A stretch of 64,000 nucleotides of DNA from Acanthosepion esculentum (Eukaryota; Mollusca; Cephalopoda; Sepiida; Sepiidae), in NCBI GenBank assembly GCA_964036315.1, contig OZ038500.1:61039446-61103445 (forward strand), read 5' to 3'. Shown here in pieces: positions 44,396-58,100 of this stretch. The translations under genes were made by a program, and so were the position numbers. Every line of letters starts with the position of its first letter. Within the stretch, counting starts at the first letter, position 1. The notes under the pieces were generated by a model. That model was given only the letters and a program-made list of their open reading frames with translations, was not told the origin of the DNA and did not search any database.

Positions 44396-46450
44396 GGAAG
44401 TAGTCAACTTTTTAAAAATCATAAGAATTGCTTCATTATATTTCTGAAGTAGTCAACTTTTGAAAAATCATAAGAATTGGTTCATTATATTTCTGAAGTA
44501 GTCAACTTTTGAAAAATCATAAGAATTGGTTCATTATATTTCTGAAGTAGTCAACTTTTGAAAAATCGTAAGAATTGCTTCATTATATTTCTCAAGTAGT
44601 CAACCTTTGGAAAATCGTAAGAATTGGTTCATTATATTTCTGAAGTAGTCAACTTTTGAAAAATCATAAGAATTGCTTCATTATATTTCTGAAGTAGTCA
44701 ACTTTTGAAAAATCATAAGAATTGGTTCATTATATTTCTGAAGTAGTCAACTTTTGAAAAATCATAAGAATTGGTTCATTATATTTCTGAAGTAGTCAAC
44801 TTTTGAAAAATCGTAAGAATTGCTTCATTATATTTCTGAAGTAGTCAATCTTTGGAAAATCGTAAGAATTGGTTCATTATATTTCTGAAGTAGTCAACTT
44901 TTGAAAAATCGTAAGAATTGGTTCATTATATTTCTGAAGTAGTCAACTTTTGAAAAATCGTAAGAATTGGTTCATTATATTTCTGAAGTAGTCAACTTTT
45001 GAAAAATCGTAAGAATTGGTTCATTATATTTCTGAAGTAGTCAACTTTTGAAAAATCATAAGAATTGGTTCATTATATTTCTGAAGTAGTCAACTTTTGA
45101 AAAATCGTAAGAATTGGTTCATTATATTTCTGAAGTAGTCAACTTTTGAAAAATCATAAGAATGGCTTCATTATATTTCTGAAGTAGTCAACATTTGAAA
45201 AATCATAAGAATTGGTTCATTATATTTCTGAAGTAGTCAACTTTTGAAAAATCATAAGAATTGCTTCATTATATTTCTGAAGTAGTCAACTTTTGAAAAA
45301 TCATAAGAATGGCTTCATTATATTTCTGAAGTAGTCAACTTTTAAAAAATCATAAGAATTGCTTCATTATATTTCTGAAGTAGTCAACTTTTGAAAAATC
45401 ATAAGAATTGGTTCATGATATTTCTGAATAGTCAACTTTTTAAAAATCATAAGAATTGCTTCATTATATTTCTGAATAGTCAACTTTTGAAAAATCATAA
45501 GAATTGGTTCATTATATTTCTGAAGTAGTCAACTTTTGAAAAATCATAAGAATTGGTTCATTATATTTCTGAAGTAGTCAACTTTTGAAAAATCGTAAGA
45601 ATTGCTTCATTATATTTCTCAAGTAGTCAACCTTTGGAAAATCGTAAGAATTGGTTCATTATATTTCTGAAGTAGTCAAGTTTTGAAAAATCGTAAGAAT
45701 TGGTTCATTATATTTCTGAAGTAGTCAACTTTTGAAAAATCGTAAGAATTGGTTCATTATATTTCTGAATTAGTCAACTTTTGAAAAATCGTAAGAATTG
45801 GTTCATTATATTTCTGAAGTAGTCAACTTTTGAAAAATCGTAAGAATTGGTTCATTATATTTCTGAAGTAGTCAACTTTTGAAAAATCGTAAGAATTGGT
45901 TCATTATATTTCTGAAGTAGTCAACTTTTGAAAAATCGTAAGAATTGGTTCATTATATTTCTGAAGTAGTCAACCTTTAAAAAATCGTAAGAATTGGTTC
46001 ATTATATTTCTGAAGTAGTCAACTTTTGAAAAATCGTATGAATTGGATCATTATATTTCTGGAGTAGTCAACTTTTGAAAAATCGTAAGAATTGGTTCAT
46101 TATATTTCTGAAGTAGTCAACTTTTGAAAAATCATAAGAATTGGTTCATTATATTTCTGAAGTAGTCAACTTTTGAAAAATCATAAGAATTGCTTCATTA
46201 TATTTCTGAAGTAGTCAACCTTTGAAAAATCATAAGAATTGGTTCATTATATTTCTGAAGTAGTCAACTTTTGAAAAATCATAAGAATTCGTTCATTATA
46301 TTTCTGAAGTAGTCAACCTTTGAAAAATCATAAGAATTCGTTCATTATATTTCTGAATTAGTCAACTTTTGAAAAATCGTAAGAATTGGTTCATTATATT
46401 TCTGAAGTAGTCAACTTTTGAAAAATCATAAGAATTGGTTCATTATATTG
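43817..46450. repeat. Segment duplicated at about 8.18 kb distance (copy 2)
   Basis: Second copy of 35638-38272 with the same marker order. Beyond 46450 the offset to copy 1 shifts by 13 monomers. Confidence 0.88.
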
Positions 46451-49400
46451 CTGAAGTAGTCAACTTTTGAAAAATCATAAGAATTGGTTCATTATATTTC
46501 AGAAGTAGTCAACTTTTGAAAAATCATAAGAATTGGTTCATTATATTTCTGAAGTAGTCAGCTTTTGAAAAATCATAAGAATTGGTTCATTATATTTCTG
46601 AAGTATTCAACTTTTGAAAAATCATAAGAATTGGTTCATTATCTTTCTGAAGTAGTCAACTTTTGAAAAATCATAAGAATTGGTTCATTATATTTCTGAT
46701 GTAGTCAACTTTTGAAAAATCATAAGAATTGGTTCATTATATTTCTGAAGTAGTCAACTTTTGAAAGATCGTAAGAATTGGTTCATTATATTTCTGAAGT
46801 ACTCAAGTTTTGAAAAATCGTAAGAATTGGTTCATTATATTTCTGAAGTAGTCAACTTTTGAAAAATCGTAAGAATTGGTTCATTATATTTCTGAAGTAG
46901 TCAACTTTGAAAAATCATAAGAATTGGTTCATTATATTTCTGAAGTAGTCAACTTTTGAAAAATCATAAGAATTGGTTCATTATATTTCTGAAGTAGTCA
47001 ACTTTTGAAAAATCATAAGAATTGGTTCAATATATTTCTGAAGTAGTCAACCTTTGAAAAATCATAAGAATTGCTTCATTATATTTCTGAAGTAGTCAAC
47101 TTTTGAAAAATCATAAGAATCGGTTCATTATATTTCTGAAGTAGTCAACTTTTGAAAAATCATAAGAATTGGTTCATTATATTTCTGAAGTAGTCAACCT
47201 TTGAAAAATCATAAGAATTTGTTCATTATATTTCTGAAGTAGTCAACTTTCGAAAAATCATAAGAATTGGTTCATTATATTTCTGAAGTAGTCAACTTTT
47301 GAAAAATCATAAGAATTGGTTCATTATATTTCTGAAGTAGTCAACTTTTGAAAAATCGTAAGAATTGGTTCATTATATTTCTGAAGTAGTCAACTTTTGA
47401 AAAATCATAAGAATTGGTTCATTATATTTCTGAAGTAGTCAACTTTTGAAAGATCGTAAGAATTGGTTCATTATATTTCTGAAGTAGTCAACTTTTGAAA
47501 AATCGTAAGAATTGGTTCATTATATTTCTGAAGTAGTCAACTTTTGAAAAATCATAAGAATTGGTTCATTATATTTCAGAAGTAGTCAACTTTTGAAAAA
47601 TCATAAGAATTGGTTCATTATATTTCTGAAGTAGTCAGCTTTTGAAAAATCATAAGAATTGGTTCATTATATTTCTGAAGTAGTCAACCTTTGAAAAATC
47701 ATAAGAATTGGTTCATTATATTTCTGAAGTAGTCAACATTTGAAAAATCATAAGAATTGGTTCATTATATTTCTGAAGTAGTCAACATTTGAAAAATCGT
47801 AAGAATTAGTTCATTATATTTCTGAAGTAGTCAACTTTTGAAAAATCATAAGAATTGGTTCATTATATTTCTGAAGTAGACAACTTTTGAAAAATCATAA
47901 GAATTGGTTCATTATATTTCTGAAGTAGTCAACATTTGAAAAATCATAAGAATTGGTTCATTATATTTCTGAAGTAGTCAACTTTTGAAAAATCGTAAGA
48001 ATTGGTTCATTATATTTCTGAAGTAGTCAACTTTTGAAAAATCATAAGAATTGGTTCATTATATTTCTGAAGTAGTCAACTTTTGAAAAATCATAAGAAT
48101 TGGTTCATTATATTTCTGAAGTAGTCAACTTTTGAAAAATCGTAAAAATTGGTTCATTATATTTCTGAAGTAGTCAACTTTTGAAAAATCATAAGAATTG
48201 GTTCATTATATTTCTGAAGTAGTCAACTTTTGAAAAATCATAAGAATTGGTTCATTATATTTCTGAAGTAGTCAACTTTTGAAAAATCATAAGAATTGGT
48301 TCATTATCTTTCTGAAGTAGTCAACTTTTGAAAAATCATAAGAATTGGTTCATTATATTTCTGAAGTAGTCAACTTTTGAAAAATCATAAGAATTCGTTC
48401 ATTATATTTCTGAAGTAGTCAACCTTTGAAAAATCATAAGAATTCGTTCATTATATTTCTGAATTAGTCAACTTTTGAAAAATCGTAAGAATTGGTTCAT
48501 TATATTTCTGAAGTAGTCAACTTTTGAAAAATCATAAGAATTGGTTCATTATATTGCTGAAGTAGTCAACTTTTGAAAAATCATAAGAATTGGTTCATTA
48601 TATTTCAGAAGTAGTCAACTTTTGAAAAATCATAAGAATTGGTTCATTATATTTCTGAAGTAGTCAGCTTTTGAAAAATCATAAGAATTGGTTCATTATA
48701 TTTCTGAAGTATTCAACTTTTGAAAAATCATAAGAATTGGTTCATTATCTTTCTGAAGTAGTCAACTTTTGAAAAATCATAAGAATTGGTTCATTATATT
48801 TCTGATGTAGTCAACTTTTGAAAAATCATAAGAATTGGTTCATTATATTTCTGAAGTAGTCAACTTTTGAAAGATCGTAAGAATTGGTTCATTATATTTC
48901 TGAAGTACTCAAGTTTTGAAAAATCGTAAGAATTGGTTCATTATATTTCTGAAGTAGTCAACTTTTGAAAAATCGTAAGAATTGGTTCATTATATTTCTG
49001 AAGTAGTCAACTTTGAAAAATCATAAGAATTGGTTCATTATATTTCTGAAGTAGTCAACTTTTGAAAAATCATAAGAATTGGTTCATTATATTTCTGAAG
49101 TAGTCAACTTTTGAAAAATCATAAGAATTGGTTCAATATATTTCTGAAGTAGTCAACCTTTGAAAAATCATAAGAATTGCTTCATTATATTTCTGAAGTA
49201 GTCAACTTTTGAAAAATCATAAGAATCGGTTCATTATATTTCTGAAGTAGTCAACTTTTGAAAAATCATAAGAATTGGTTCATTATATTTCTGAAGTAGT
49301 CAACCTTTGAAAAATCATAAGAATTTGTTCATTATATTTCTGAAGTAGTCAACTTTCGAAAAATCATAAGAATTGGTTCATTATATTTCTGAAGTAGTCA

Positions 49401-49683
49401 ACTTTTGAAAAATCATAAGAATTGGTTCATTATATTTCTGAAGTAGTCAACTTTTGAAAAATCGTAAGAATTGGTTCATTATATTTCTGAAGTAGTCAAC
49501 TTTTGAAAAATCATAAGAATTGGTTCATTATATTTCTGAAGTAGTCAACTTTTGAAAGATCGTAAGAATTGGTTCATTATATTTCTGAAGTAGTCAACTT
49601 TTGAAAAATCGTAAGAATTGGTTCATTATATTTCTGAAGTAGTCAACTTTTGAAAAATCATAAGAATTGGTTCATTATATTTC
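46450..49683. repeat. 2106-bp tandem duplication in the satellite
   Basis: Marker pairs at 2106 bp (43 monomers minus 1): ATTGCTGAAG 46450/48556, TTTCAGAAG 46500/48606 and 47577/49683, TTCAATATAT 47025/49131. Confidence 0.92.
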
Positions 49684-52600
49684 AGAAGTAGTCAACTTTT
49701 GAAAAATCATAAGAATTGGTTCATTATATTTCTGAAGTAGTCAGCTTTTGAAAAATCATAAGAATTGGTTCATTATATTTCTGAAGTAGTCAACCTTTGA
49801 AAAATCATAAGAATTGGTTCATTATATTTCTGAAGTAGTCAACATTTGAAAAATCATAAGAATTGGTTCATTATATTTCTGAAGTAGTCAACATTTGAAA
49901 AATCGTAAGAATTAGTTCATTATATTTCTGAAGTAGTCAACTTTTGAAAAATCATAAGAATTGGTTCATTATATTTCTGAAGTAGACAACTTTTGAAAAA
50001 TCATAAGAATTGGTTCATTATATTTCTGAAGTAGTCAACATTTGAAAAATCATAAGAATTGGTTCATTATATTTCTGAAGTAGTCAACTTTTGAAAAATC
50101 GTAAGAATTGGTTCATTATATTTCTGAAGTAGTCAACTTTTGAAAAATCATAAGAATTGGTTCATTATATTTCTGAAGTAGTCAACTTTTGAAAAATCAT
50201 AAGAATTGGTTCATTATATTTCTGAAGTAGTCAACTTTTGAAAAATCGTAAAAATTGGTTCATTATATTTCTGAAGTAGTCAACTTTTGAAAAATCATAA
50301 GAATTGGTTCATTATATTTCTGAAGTAGTCAACTTTTGAAAAATCATAAGAATTGGTTCATTATATTTCTGAAGTAGTCAACTTTTGAAAAATCATAAGA
50401 ATTGGTTCATTATCTTTCTGAAGTAGTCAACTTTTGAAAAATCATAAGAATTGGTTCATTATATTTCTGAAGTAGTCAACTTTTGAAAAATCATAAGAAT
50501 TGGTTCATTATATTTCTGAAGTAGTCAACTTTTGAATGATCGTAAGAATTGGTTCATTATATTTCTGAAGTACTCAAGTTTTGAAAAATCGTAAGAATTG
50601 GTTCATTATATTTCTGAAGTAGTCAACTTTTGAAAAATCGTAAGAATTGGTTCATTATATTTCTGAAGTAGTCAACTTTGAAAAATCGTAAGAATTGGTT
50701 CATTATATTTCTGAAGTAGTCAACTTTTGAAAAATGATAAGAATTGGTTCATTATATTTCTGAAGTAGTCAACTTTTGAAAAATCATAAGAATTGGTTCA
50801 ATATATTTCTGAAGTAGTCAACCTTTGAAAAATCATAAGAATTGGTTCATTATATTTCTGAAGTAGTCAACTTTTGAAAAATCGTAAGAATTGGTTCATT
50901 ATATTTCTGAAGTAGTCAACCTTTGAAAAATCATAAGAATTTGTTCATTATATTTCTGAAGTAGTAAAGTTTTGAAAAATCATAAGAATTGGTTCATTAT
51001 ATTTCTGAAGTAGTCAACTTTTGAAAAATCATAAGAATTGGTTCATTATATTTCTGAAGTAGTCAACTTTTGAAAAATCGTAAGAATTGGTTCATTATAT
51101 TTCTGAAGTAGTCAACTTTTGAAAAATCGTAAGAATTGGTTCATTATATTTCTGAAGAAGTCAACTTTTGAAAAATCGTAAGAATTGGTTCATTATATTT
51201 CTGAAGTAGTCAACCTTTGAAAAATCGTAAGAATTGGTTCATTATATTTCTGAAGTAGTCAACTTTTGAAAAATCGTAAGAATTGGTTCATTATATTTCT
51301 GAAGTAGTCAACTTTTAAAAAATCCTAAGAATTGGTTCATTATATTTCTGAAGTAGTCAACTTTTGAAAAATCATAAGAATGGGTTCATTATATTTCTGA
51401 AGTAGTCAACTTTTGAAAAATCGTCAGAATTGGTTCATTATATTTCTGAAGTAGTCAACTTTTGAAAAATCATAAGAATTGGTTCATTATATTTCTGAAG
51501 TAGTCAACTTTTGAAAGATCGTAAGAATTGGTTCATTATATTTCTGAAGTAGTCAACTTTTGAAAAATCGTAAGAATTGGTTCATTATATTTCTGAAGTA
51601 GTCAACATTTGAAAAATCATAAGAATTGGTTCATTATATTTCTGAAGTAGTCAACTTTTGAAAAATGATAAGAATTGGTTCATTATATTTCTGGAGTAGT
51701 CAACTTTTGAAAAATCATAAGAATTGGTTCATTATATTTCTGAAGTAGTCAACCTTTGAAAAATCATAAGAATTGGTTCATTATATTTCTGAAGTAGTCA
51801 ACTTTTGAAAAATCATAAGAATTGGTTCATTATATTTCTGAAGTAGTCAACTTTTGAAAAATCATAAGAATTGGTTCATTATATTTCTGAAGTAGTCAAC
51901 TTTTGAAAAATCGTAAGAATTGGTTCATTATATTTCTGAAGTAGACAACATTTGAAAAATCATAAGAATTGGTTCATTATATTTCTGAAGTAGTCAACTT
52001 TTGAAAAATCATAAGAATTGGTTCATTATATTTCTGAAGTAGTCAACTTTTGAAAAATCATAAGAATTGGTTCATTATATTTCTGAAGTAGTCAACATTT
52101 GAAAAATCATAAGAATTGGTTCATTATATTTCTGAAGTAGTCAACTTTTGAAAAATCATAAGAATTGGTTCATTATATTTCTGAAGTAGTCAACTTTTGA
52201 AAAATCATAAGAATTGGTTCATTATATTTCTGAAGTAGTCAACTTTTGAAAAATCATAAGAATTGGTTCATTATATTTCTGAAGTAGTCAACTTTTGAAA
52301 AATGATAAGAATTGGTTCATTATATTTCTGAAGTAGTCAACTTTTGAAAAATCATAAGAATTGGTTCATTATATTTCTGAAGTAGTCAACCTTTGAAAAA
52401 TCATAAGAATTGGTTCAATATATTTCTGAAGTAGTCAACTTTTGAAAAATCATAAGAATTGGTTCATTATATTTCTGAAGTATCAACTTTTGAAAAATCG
52501 TAAGAATTGGTTCATTATATTTCTGAAGTAGTCAACTTTTGAAAAATCATAAGAATTGGTTCATTATATTTCTGAAGAAGTCAACTTTTGAAAAATCATA

Positions 52601-55120
52601 AGAATTGGTTCATTATATTTCTGAAGTAGTCAACTTTTGAAACATCATAAGAATTGGTTCATTATATTTCTGAAGTAGTCAACTTTTGAAAAATCATAAG
52701 AATAGGTTCATTATATTTCTGAAGTAGTCAACCTTTGAAAAATCATAAGAATTGGTTCATTATATTTCTGAATTAGTCAACTTTTGAAAAATCGTAAGAA
52801 TTGGTTCATTATATTTCTGAAGTAGTCAACTTTTGAAAAATCGTCAGAATTGGTTCATTATATTTCTGAAGTAGTCAACTTTTGAAAAATCATAAGAATT
52901 GGTTCATTATATTTCTGAAGTAGTCAACTTTTGAAAGATCGTAAGAATTGGTTCATTATATTTCTGAAGTAGTAAAGTTTTGAAAAATCATAAGAATTGG
53001 TTCATTATATTTCTGAAGTAGTCAACTTTTGAAAAATCATAAGAATGGGTTCATTATATTTCTGAAGTAGTCAACTTTTGAAAAATCGTCAGAATTGGTT
53101 CATTATATTTCTGAAGTAATCAACTTTTGAAAAATCATAAGAATTGGTTCATTATATTTCTGAAGTAGTCAACTTTTGAAAGATCGTAAGAATTGGTTCA
53201 TTATATTTCTGAAGTAGTCAACTTTGAAAAATCGTAAGAATTGGTTCATTATATTTCTGAAGTAGTCAACATTTGAAAAATCATAAGAATTGGTTCATTA
53301 TATTTCTGAAGTAGTCAACTTTTGAAAAATGATAAGAATTGGTTCATTATATTTCTGGAGTAGTCAACTTTTGAAAAATCATAAGAATTGGTTCATTATA
53401 TTTCTGAAGTAGTCAACCTTTGAAAAATCATAAGAATTGGTTCATTATATTTCTGAAGTAGTCAACTTTTGAAAGATCGTAAGAATTGGTTCATTATATT
53501 TCTGAAGTAGTCAACTTTTGAAAAATCGTAAGAATTGGTTCATTATATTTCTGAAGTAGTCAACATTTGAAAAATCATAAGAATTGGTTCATTATATTTC
53601 TGAAGTAGTCAACTTTTGAAAAATGATAAGAATTGGTTCATTATATTTCTGGAGTAGTCAACTTTTGAAAAATCATAAGAATTGGTTCATTATATTTCTG
53701 AAGTAGTCAACCTTTGAAAAATCATAAGAATTGGTTCATTATATTTCTGAAGTAGTCAACTTTTGAAAAATCATAAGAATTGGTTCATTATATTTCTGAA
53801 GTAGTCAACTTTTGAAAAATCATAAGAATTGGTTCATTATATTTCTGAAGTAGTCAACTTTTGAAAAATCGTAAGAATTGGTTCATTATATTTCTGAAGT
53901 AGACAACATTTGAAAAATCATAAGAATTGGTTCATTATATTTCTGAAGTAGTCAACTTTTGAAAAATCATAAGAATTGGTTCATTATATTTCTGAAGTAG
54001 TCAACTTTTGAAAAATCATAAGAATTGGTTCATTATATTTCTGAAGTAGTCAACATTTGAAAAATCATAAGAATTGGTTCATTATATTTCTGAAGTAGTC
54101 AACTTTTGAAAAATCATAAGAATTTGTTCATTATATTTCTGAAGTAGTAAAGTTTTGAAAAATCATAAGAATTGGTTCATTATATTTCTGAAGTAGTCAA
54201 CTTTTGAAAAATCATAAGAATGGGTTCATTATATTTCTGAAGTAGTCAACTTTTGAAAAATCGTCAGAATTGGTTCATTATATTTCTGAAGTAGTCAACT
54301 TTTGAAAAATCATAAGAATTGGTTCATTATATTTCTGAAGTAGTCAACTTTTGAAAGATCGTAAGAATTGGTTCATTATATTTCTGAAGTAGTCAACTTT
54401 TGAAAAATCGTAAGAATTGGTTCATTATATTTCTGAAGTAGTCAACATTTGAAAAATCATAAGAATTGGTTCATTATATTTCTGAAGTAGTCAACTTTTG
54501 AAAAATGATAAGAATTGGTTCATTATATTTCTGGAGTAGTCAACTTTTGAAAAATCATAAGAATTGGTTCATTATATTTCTGAAGTAGTCAACCTTTGAA
54601 AAATCATAAGAATTGGTTCATTATATTTCTGAAGTAGTCAACTTTTGAAAAATCGTAAGAATTGGTTCATTATATTTCTGAAGTAGACAACATTTGAAAA
54701 ATCATAAGAATTGGTTCATTATATTTCTGAAGTAGTCAACTTTTGAAAAATCATAAGAATTGGTTCATTATATTTCTGAAGTAGTCAACATTTGAAAAAT
54801 CATAAGAATTGGTTCATTATATTTCTGAAGTAGTCAACTTTTGAAAAATCATAAGAATTGGTTCATTATATTTCTGAAGTAGTCAACTTTTGAAAAATCA
54901 TAAGAATTGGTTCATTATATTTCTGAAGTAGTCAACTTTTGAAAAATCATAAGAATTGGTTCATTATATTTCTGAAGTAGTCAACTTTTGAAAAATCATA
55001 AGAATTGGTTCATTATATTTCTGAAGTAGTCAACTTTTGAAAAATCGTAAGAATTGGTTCATTATATTTCTGAAGTAGTCAACTTTTGAAAAATCATAAG
55101 AATTGGTTCATTATATTTCT

Positions 55121-58100
55121 GAAGAAGTCAACTTTTGAAAAATCATAAGAATTGGTTCATTATATTTCTGAAGTAGTCAACTTTTGAAACATCATAAGAA
55201 TTGGTTCATTATATTTCTGAAGTAGTCAACTTTTGAAAAATCATAAGAATTGGTTCATTATATTTCTGAAGTAATCGCCTTTTGAAAAATCCTAAGAATT
55301 GGTTCATTATATTTCTGAAGTAGTCAACTTTTGAAAAATCGTAAGAATTGGTTCATTATATTTCTGAAGTAGTCAACCTTTGAAAAATCATAAGAATTGG
55401 TTCATTATATTTCTGAAGTAGTCAACTTTTGAAAAATCATAAGAATTGGTTCATTATATTTCTGAAGTAGTCAACTTTTGAAAAATCGTAAGAATTGGTT
55501 CATTATATTTCTGAAGTAGTCAACATTTGAAAAATCATAAGAATTGGTTCATTATATTTCTGAAGTAGTCAACTTTTGAAAAATCATAAGAATGGGTTCA
55601 TTATATTTCTGAAGTAGTCAACTTTTGAAAAATCGTCAGAATTGGTTCATTATATTTCTGAAGTAGTCAACTTTTGAAAAATCATAAGAATTGGTTCATT
55701 ATATTTCTGAAGTAGTCAACTTTTGAAAGATCGTAAGAATTGGTTCATTATATTTCTGAAGTAGTCAACTTTTGAAAAATCGTAAGAATTGGTTCATTAT
55801 ATTTCTGAAGTAGTCAACATTTGAAAAATCATAAGAATTGGTTCATTATATTTCTGAAGTAGTCAACTTTTGAAAAATGATAAGAATTGGTTCATTATAT
55901 TTCTGAAGTAGTCAACTTTTGAAAAATCATAAGAATTGGTTCATTATATTTCTGAAGTAGTCAACCTTTGAAAAATCATAAGAATTGGTTCATTTTATTT
56001 CTGAAGTAGTCAACTTTTGAAAAATCATAAGAATTGGTTCATTATATTTCTGAAGTAGTCAACTTTTGAAAAATCATAAGAATTGGTTCATTATATTTCT
56101 GAAGTAGTCAACTTTTGAAAAATCGTAAGAATTGGTTCATTATATTTCTGAAGTAGACAACATTTGAAAAATCATAAGAATTGGTTCATTATATTTCTGA
56201 AGTAGTCAACTTTTGAAAAATCATAAGAATTGGTTCATTATATTTCTGAAGGAGTCAACTTTTGAAAAATCATAAGAATTGGTTCATTATATTTCTGAAG
56301 TAGTCAACATTTGAAAAATCATAAGAATTGGTTCATTATATTTCTGAAGTAGTCAACTTTTGAAAAATCATAAGAATTGGTTCATTATATTTCTGAAGTA
56401 GTCAACTTTTGAAAAATCATAAGAATTGGTTCATTATATTTCTGAAGTAGTCAACTTTTGAAAAATCATAAGAATTGGTTCATTATATTTCTGAAGTAGT
56501 CAACTTTTGAAAAATGATAAGAATTGGTTCATTATATTTCTGAAGTAGTCAACTTTTGAAAAATCATAAGAATTGGTTCATTATATTTCTGAAGTAGTCA
56601 ACCTTTGAAAAATCATAACAATTGGTTCATTATATTTCTGAAGTAGTCAACTTTTGAAAAATCATAAGAATTGGTTCATTATATTTCTGAAGTAGTCAAC
56701 TTTTGAAAAATCATAAGAATTGGTTCATTATATTTCTGAAGTAGTCAACTTTTGAAAAATCGTAAGAATTGGTTCATTATATTTCTGAAGTAGTCAACTT
56801 TTGAAAAATCATAAGAATTGGTTCATTATATTTCTGAAGAAGTCAACTTTTGAAAAATCATAAGAATTGGTTCATTATATTTCTGAAGTAGTCAACTTTT
56901 GAAACATCATAAGAATTGGTTCATTATATTTCTGAAGTAGTCAACTTTTGAAAAATCATAAGAATTGGTTCATTATATTTCTGAAGTAGTCGCCTTTTGA
57001 AAAATCCTAAGAATTGGTTCATTATATTTCTGAAGTAGTCAACTTTTGAAAAATCGTAAGAATTGGTTCATTATATTTCTGAAGTAGTCAACCTTTGAAA
57101 AATCATAAGAATTGGTTCATTATATTTCTGAAGTAGTCAACTTTTGAAAAATCATAAGAATTGGTTCATTATATTTCTGAAGTAGTCAACTTTTGAAAAA
57201 TCATAAGAATTGGTTCATTATATTTCTGAAGTAGTCAACTTTTGAAAAATCGTAAGAATTGGTTCATTATATTTCTGAAGTAGTCAACTTTTGAAAAATC
57301 ATAAGAATTGGTTCATTATATTTCTGAAGTAGTCAACTTTTGAAAGATCGTAAGAATTGGTTCATTATATTTCTGAAGTAGTCAACTTTTGAAAGATCGT
57401 AAGAATTGGTTCATTATATTTCTGAAGTAGTCAACTTTTGAAAAATCATAAGAATTGGTTCATTATATTTCTGAAGTAGTCAACTTTTGAAAAATCATAA
57501 GAATTGTTTCATTATATTTCTGAAGTAGTCAACTTTTGAAAAATCATAAGAATTGGTTCATTATATTTCTGAAGTAGTCAACTTTTGAAAAATCATAAGA
57601 ATTGGTTCATTATATTTCTGAAGTAGTCAACTTTTGAAAGATCGTAAGAATTGGTTCATTATATTTCTGAAGTAGTCAACTTTTGAAAAATCCTAAGAAT
57701 TGGTTCATTATATTTCTGAAGTAGTCAACTTTTGAAAATTCATAAGAATTAGTTCATTATATTTCTGAAGTAGTCAACTTTTGAAAAATCATAAGAATTG
57801 GTTCATTATATTTCTGAAGTAGTCAACTTTTGAAAAATCATAAGAATTGGTTCATTATATTTCTGAAGTAGTCAACCTTTGAAAAATCATAAGAATTGGT
57901 TCATTATATTTCTGAAGTAGTCAACTTTTGAAAAATCATAAGAATTGGTTCATTATATTTCTGAAGTAGTCAACTTTTGAAAAATCATAAGAATTGGTTC
58001 ATTATATTTCTGAAGTAGTCAACTTTTGAAAAATCGTAAGAATTGGTTCATTATATTTCTGAAGTAGTCAACTTTTGAAAAATCATAAGAATTGGTTCAT